Source: Alkalicoccus saliphilus (GTDB taxonomy: Bacteria; Bacillota; Bacilli; Bacillales; Salisediminibacteriaceae). From it: a DNA stretch of 64,000 bases. The translations under genes were made by a program, and so were the position numbers. The DNA is taken from contig NZ_PZJJ01000012.1 of NCBI RefSeq assembly GCF_003044065.1, forward strand, positions 1 to 64,000, in the 5' to 3' direction. This document shows positions 60,929-64,000 of this stretch, one piece after another. Each line of letters opens with the position of its first letter. Within the stretch, counting starts at the first letter, position 1. The notes under the pieces are model-generated. The model was not told where the DNA came from and did no database searches. It was given only the letters and a program-made list of their open reading frames with translations.

Positions 60929-62284
60929 ATGACTACACTGACCATTCTGCATACGAACGATTTACATAGTGAGCTTGACCAGTGGTCTGCGGTTACTTCG
61001 CTCATTTCCCATCAGAGACAGCGTGCCGAAAAGCTCGGCCATGATGTCCTGCTTTTTGATATTGGTGACCACTGCGACAGATTTCACCCGCTGACGGAAG
61101 GACTGCTTGGAAAAGGAAATATTGAACTTTTGAATGATGCGGCCTATACGGCTGCAACGATAGGGAACAATGAAGGGATAACTCTTTCCAGGCAGGAGCT
61201 CGATAGTCTGTATGAAAACGCAGAATTTGATGTTCTGCTGGCGAATCTTTTTTATGAAAGCGGGGGACGCCCGGACTGGTGCCGCCCCTGGAAACTGTAC
61301 GAACTTTCCGAAGGCAGAACAGCTGCCGTTTTTGGAGTGACTATTCCTTTCTATGCTTTTTATGAAGAGCTTGGCTGGCATGTGACGGATCCGATAAAAG
61401 CGGTGGGTGATATCCTCCCGGAAATGGAGAAAGAGGCAGATTTTATTATCGGGCTTTCTCATTTAGGTCTGCGCCTCGATGAACAGATGGCGGAAAATTT
61501 CCCCCGGATTGACCTGCTGCTTGGAGCGCATACGCATCACGTACTGAAAGGCGGCAGAAAGGCCGGTCATACATGGATTCATCAGTGCGGCCGTTCCGGC
61601 TCCCATGTAGGGGAAGTTACGGTTAATATGGAGGAAGCGGCAGAAATAGCGTATATCCAGACACACGAAGTAGATGATTCAAGAAGAGATGCTTCTACAG
61701 AAACGAAGCTTTACGATATAGAACAACGGGCGCTCGTCCATATGGAAGAAGAAATAACCGACATACCGGATAAAATGGATGTGTCCTGGTACGGAGCCTC
61801 TCCACTGACACAGCTCCTTGCAGAAGGATTGAGGGAATGGTGCGGTGCTGATATTGCTATGGTCAACGCGGGGCTGCTGCTGAACGGCCTTCCTAAGGGC
61901 AGTATAACGAGAAAACATATTCATGAAATATGCCCGCATCCGATCAACCCGGCAAAAGTGACGATGAGTGGAAGTGATATTGCCAGACTGATGAGACAGT
62001 CGAGTGATAATACGATGATTCATTATGCACTTAAAGGCTACGGCTTCCGGGGAAAAGTACTGGGATTTCCTGTCTTTACAGGAGAGGACTGGACGGCAGA
62101 TACGCTTGAAAAAATCGGGGAAGCCGGCAGGCAGATAGAGCCCGAAAAATACTACAGTGTAGCGGTGCCGGACCTATATACATTCAGTCATCTTTATCCT
62201 TTTATTACAGATCTCAGGGAAACATCTTATTTTATGCCGGAATTTCTCCGGGATGTGCTCACTTGGAAACTGAGGCAATCTTAA
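60929..62284 (+). CDS. yunD: 5'-nucleotidase family metallophosphatase (YunD-like)
   Basis: A 451-residue protein with an N-terminal metallophosphatase domain ([52 protein letters not shown]) and a C-terminal 5'-nucleotidase domain (from about 290, with [12 protein letters not shown]). Likely hydrolyses nucleotides or sugar nucleotides. There is no signal peptide, so it acts in the cytosol. The start follows AGAGGAGAAG. Confidence 0.92.
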   Translation: MTTLTILHTNDLHSELDQWSAVTSLISHQRQRAEKLGHDVLLFDIGDHCDRFHPLTEGLLGKGNIELLNDAAYTAATIGNNEGITLSRQELDSLYENAEFDVLLANLFYESGGRPDWCRPWKLYELSEGRTAAVFGVTIPFYAFYEELGWHVTDPIKAVGDILPEMEKEADFIIGLSHLGLRLDEQMAENFPRIDLLLGAHTHHVLKGGRKAGHTWIHQCGRSGSHVGEVTVNMEEAAEIAYIQTHEVDDSRRDASTETKLYDIEQRALVHMEEEITDIPDKMDVSWYGASPLTQLLAEGLREWCGADIAMVNAGLLLNGLPKGSITRKHIHEICPHPINPAKVTMSGSDIARLMRQSSDNTMIHYALKGYGFRGKVLGFPVFTGEDWTADTLEKIGEAGRQIEPEKYYSVAVPDLYTFSHLYPFITDLRETSYFMPEFLRDVLTWKLRQS

Positions 62285-62310
62285 AAAAAGAATGGAAAGG
62301 AAGTAGGCAT

Positions 62311-63105
62311 ATGGAAAACTACCATGAGCTGTGCAGACATATTCTTGATAATGGAACGGCAAAAGGGGACCGGACAGGGACCGGTACAGTCAGTACGTTC
62401 GGCTGGCAGATGCGTTTTGATCTTCAGAAAGGTTTTCCGCTTGTAACGACGAAAAAGATGGCTGTAAAGGCGATGATTCATGAGCTGCTCTGGTTTATCC
62501 AGGGGGATACAAATGTGAAGTATCTCCAGGAGAACGGTGTCCGCATCTGGAATGAGTGGGCGGACGAAAATGGAGATCTCGGACCGGTGTACGGCAGACA
62601 GTGGAGAAGCTGGCCCACGCCATCCGGGGAAACAATTGATCAGCTGCGGCAGGTCATCGATGCAATTAAAGAAACTCCAAATTCCCGGCGGCTGATCGTT
62701 AATTCATGGAACGTCGGAGAACTGGAAGACATGGCTCTTGCCCCATGCCACTGTCTGTTCCAGTTTTACGTAGCGGACGGGAAGCTTTCCTGCCAGCTTT
62801 ATCAAAGATCGGCAGACGTTTTTCTCGGTGTACCGTTCAATATCGGCTCCTATGCGCTTCTGACGATGATGGTTGCACAGGAATGCGGACTCGAGCCGGG
62901 GGAATTCATCCATACATTCGGCGACGTGCACATATACAACAATCACTTGGAACAGGTGAAACTGCAGCTGACGAGAGAGCCGTATCCGCTTCCGGTTATG
63001 AAACTGAATCCGGATGTTAAACGGATTGAAGACTTCCGCTTTGAAGATTTTGAACTGACAGGCTACGAACATCATCCTGCGATTAAAGGGAAGGTTTCCG
63101 TATGA
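62311..63105 (+). CDS. thyA: Thymidylate synthase
   Basis: A 264-residue ThyA-type enzyme that methylates dUMP with methylene-tetrahydrofolate. [16 protein letters not shown] binds phosphate, the catalytic Cys lies in [12 protein letters not shown], and [14 protein letters not shown] is the signature. ATG 62311 follows GAAAGGAAG; a longer frame overlaps yunD and is rejected. The stop overlaps the dfrA start by 4 bp (ATGA). Confidence 0.97.
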   Translation: MENYHELCRHILDNGTAKGDRTGTGTVSTFGWQMRFDLQKGFPLVTTKKMAVKAMIHELLWFIQGDTNVKYLQENGVRIWNEWADENGDLGPVYGRQWRSWPTPSGETIDQLRQVIDAIKETPNSRRLIVNSWNVGELEDMALAPCHCLFQFYVADGKLSCQLYQRSADVFLGVPFNIGSYALLTMMVAQECGLEPGEFIHTFGDVHIYNNHLEQVKLQLTREPYPLPVMKLNPDVKRIEDFRFEDFELTGYEHHPAIKGKVSV

Positions 63106-63605
63106 TCTCCATGATTGCTGCAATGGCCGAAAACCGGGTAATAGGTAAAGATGGGGGCATGCCCTGGCATCTGCCGGGAGACCTCCGCTTTTTTAAAGAA
63201 ACAACATACGGGAAAACCGTTGTCATGGGAAGAAAAACGTACGAATCGATCGGAAAACCGCTTTCCGGAAGAAAAAATGTCGTCATGACGTCACGGACAA
63301 ACTTCCAGCCGGAAGGAGTCACTGTAGTTCATACAAAAGAAGACGTACTGCAGCTGGAAAAAAAGGAGCAGGAGCTTGTCATTATGGGAGGAGCAACGCT
63401 TTACGAAGCTTTTATGTTCGAAGCGGACAGGCTTTACCTGACCCGGATCGAGAAGGAGTTTTCAGGGGATACGTTTTTTCCTGAATTTAATGAGAGTGAA
63501 TGGGAAACCGTTGAGGAAAGACGGGGAGAAATAAACGAAAAAAATCAAATTCCCCACGTGTTTCAAACACTGGAACGGAAGGTTGATTCTTCAAAAAAGG
63601 TATGA
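63102..63605 (+). CDS. dfrA: Dihydrofolate reductase
   Basis: A 167-residue NADPH enzyme regenerating tetrahydrofolate, needed after each ThyA turnover. [24 protein letters not shown] holds the M20 loop and the acid residue region, with [24 protein letters not shown] and [12 protein letters not shown] following. Coupled to thyA by the ATGA overlap. Confidence 0.97.
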   Translation: MISMIAAMAENRVIGKDGGMPWHLPGDLRFFKETTYGKTVVMGRKTYESIGKPLSGRKNVVMTSRTNFQPEGVTVVHTKEDVLQLEKKEQELVIMGGATLYEAFMFEADRLYLTRIEKEFSGDTFFPEFNESEWETVEERRGEINEKNQIPHVFQTLERKVDSSKKV

Positions 63606-63611
63606 TATGAT
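63583..63611 (+). promoter_or_regulatory. Promoter of the lysine-riboswitch transcript
   Basis: TTGATT (63583-63588), a 17-bp spacer and TATGAT (63606-63611) overlap the end of dfrA. Confidence 0.75.
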
Positions 63612-63657
63612 TTTCAGGCTGAATTGAATATTAAGCAAGGAAACCTCATGCACAATG

Positions 63658-63821
63658 AGGTGGAGGAGCGGAAGCAATGAGTCGTATACTCGAGCCGGGC
63701 ACCGGCAGGGAAAGTATATAAAAGGTGCTTCCGCCGAAGTCCTGAAAGCCGATGCCGCTTTCAGAGGCTGGGTCTTTACCGAACAGGTAAAGAACTGTCG
63801 CATAACTGCGGAGAGCTGCTT
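63658..63821 (+). ncRNA. Lysine riboswitch (L box)
   Basis: The conserved L-box blocks appear in order: AGGTGGAGGAGCGGAAG, AGTCGTAT, GGCAGGGAAAG, the P3/P4 region with GGTGCTTCCGCCGAAG, GAAAGCCGATGCCGCTTTC, GGCTGGG, AACTGTCGCATAACTGC and the closing GGAGAGCTGC. It binds lysine and turns off the gene behind it. The 5' boundary is set from the conserved AGGTNGAGGNGC block and may begin some bases earlier. Confidence 0.9.
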
Positions 63822-63850
63822 TACAGCATGGAGGGAAACTGCTTTTAGGA

Positions 63851-63879
63851 AGGGCAGGGGAATTCCCCTGCCCTTTTTG
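63851..63879 (+). terminator. L-box expression-platform terminator
   Basis: AGGGCAGGGG and CCCCTGCCCT form a perfect 10-bp stem with an AATT loop, followed by T. Confidence 0.92.
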
Positions 63880-63906
63880 TGTGCAAAAATAGAAAGGGGA
63901 AGAATC

Positions 63907-64000
63907 ATGGAACACGGTATTTTATCCTTACTGCCGCCCGTTCTGGCACTTGTGCTCGTTCTTATTACGAAGCGAGTACTGCTGTCGCTCGGTGTCGGTA
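63907..64000 (+). CDS. NhaC-type antiporter family protein, probable lysine transporter (partial)
   Basis: Only the first 31 codons are in the window: MEHGILSLLPPVLALVLVLI then TKRVLLSLGVG. This is the start of a Na+/H+ antiporter (NhaC) family protein, with the LLPPVLAL helix typical of the group. The ATG follows GAAAGGGGAAG. Comparative genomics has proposed that NhaC-type proteins under L-box control (LysW) import lysine, and the riboswitch here supports that role over pH or Na+ homeostasis. Confidence 0.75.
   Translation, partial: MEHGILSLLPPVLALVLVLITKRVLLSLGVG

Overview
The window reads as a low- to mid-GC Firmicute of the family Bacillaceae. The gene order is that of Bacillus in block after block: yvcD-trxB, yvcI-rapZ-yvcK-whiA-crh, cggR-gapA-pgk-tpiA-gpmI-eno, secG-esterase-rnr-smpB-ssrA, fadN-fadA-fadE, yusI-gcvH, metNIQ, sufCDSUB, yunF-yunE-yunD and thyA-dfrA. 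Secreted lipoproteins carry long Asp/Glu-rich linkers, a carotenoid-type desaturase is present, and the window ends in an NhaC-type antiporter. Together these suggest a halophilic or alkaliphilic bacillus; that is inference, and no rRNA or tRNA is present to place it.

Layout. 1-2450: carotenoid desaturase-family oxidoreductase and a methyltransferase (minus strand). 2965-9079: TPR protein, thioredoxin reductase, the Nudix/RapZ/YvcK/WhiA/Crh cluster. 9176-11690: ClpP under a CtsR site, sigma-54, a CPLC redoxin. 11690-19130: glycolytic operon led by its repressor CggR, with operator, attenuator-like hairpins and terminator. 20270-25580: SecG, two esterases, RNase R, SmpB and tmRNA. 26160-31640: glycerophosphodiesterase lipoprotein, nicotinate phosphoribosyltransferase, a membrane protein, and an M20 dipeptidase broken by a TAA codon. 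31750-36560: ilvD, an S-box riboswitch with homoserine dehydrogenase, an orphan gene and a UxxC DsbA/FrnE protein. 36826-40300: a stand-alone secY, a gutted IS630 transposase and a PQQ-type sugar dehydrogenase lipoprotein. 40844-46640: a possible structured RNA and the FadR-controlled beta-oxidation operon. 46940-52220: YusI, GcvH, a second UxxC protein, S-box plus metNIQ, a small ORF. 53041-58540: the SUF operon. 58883-64000: yunFED, thyA-dfrA, then a lysine riboswitch and the start of an NhaC-family transporter.

The most notable result is a pair of genes split by in-frame TGA codons exactly where a redox cysteine is expected (a DsbA/FrnE homologue at 35869 and a peroxiredoxin-like protein at 47951). 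Each TGA is followed at the right distance by a hairpin that fits the bacterial SECIS model. Both look like true selenoproteins, which conventional gene calling would truncate. The organism should therefore carry selA/selB/selC/selD elsewhere.

Intergenic regions hold several copies or fragments of a dispersed repeat. Two of these (about 400 bp) are bounded by inverted TGTTGA-type ends and look like a non-autonomous mobile element that sits next to terminators. All calls rest on reading the sequence; no database search or folding program was run.
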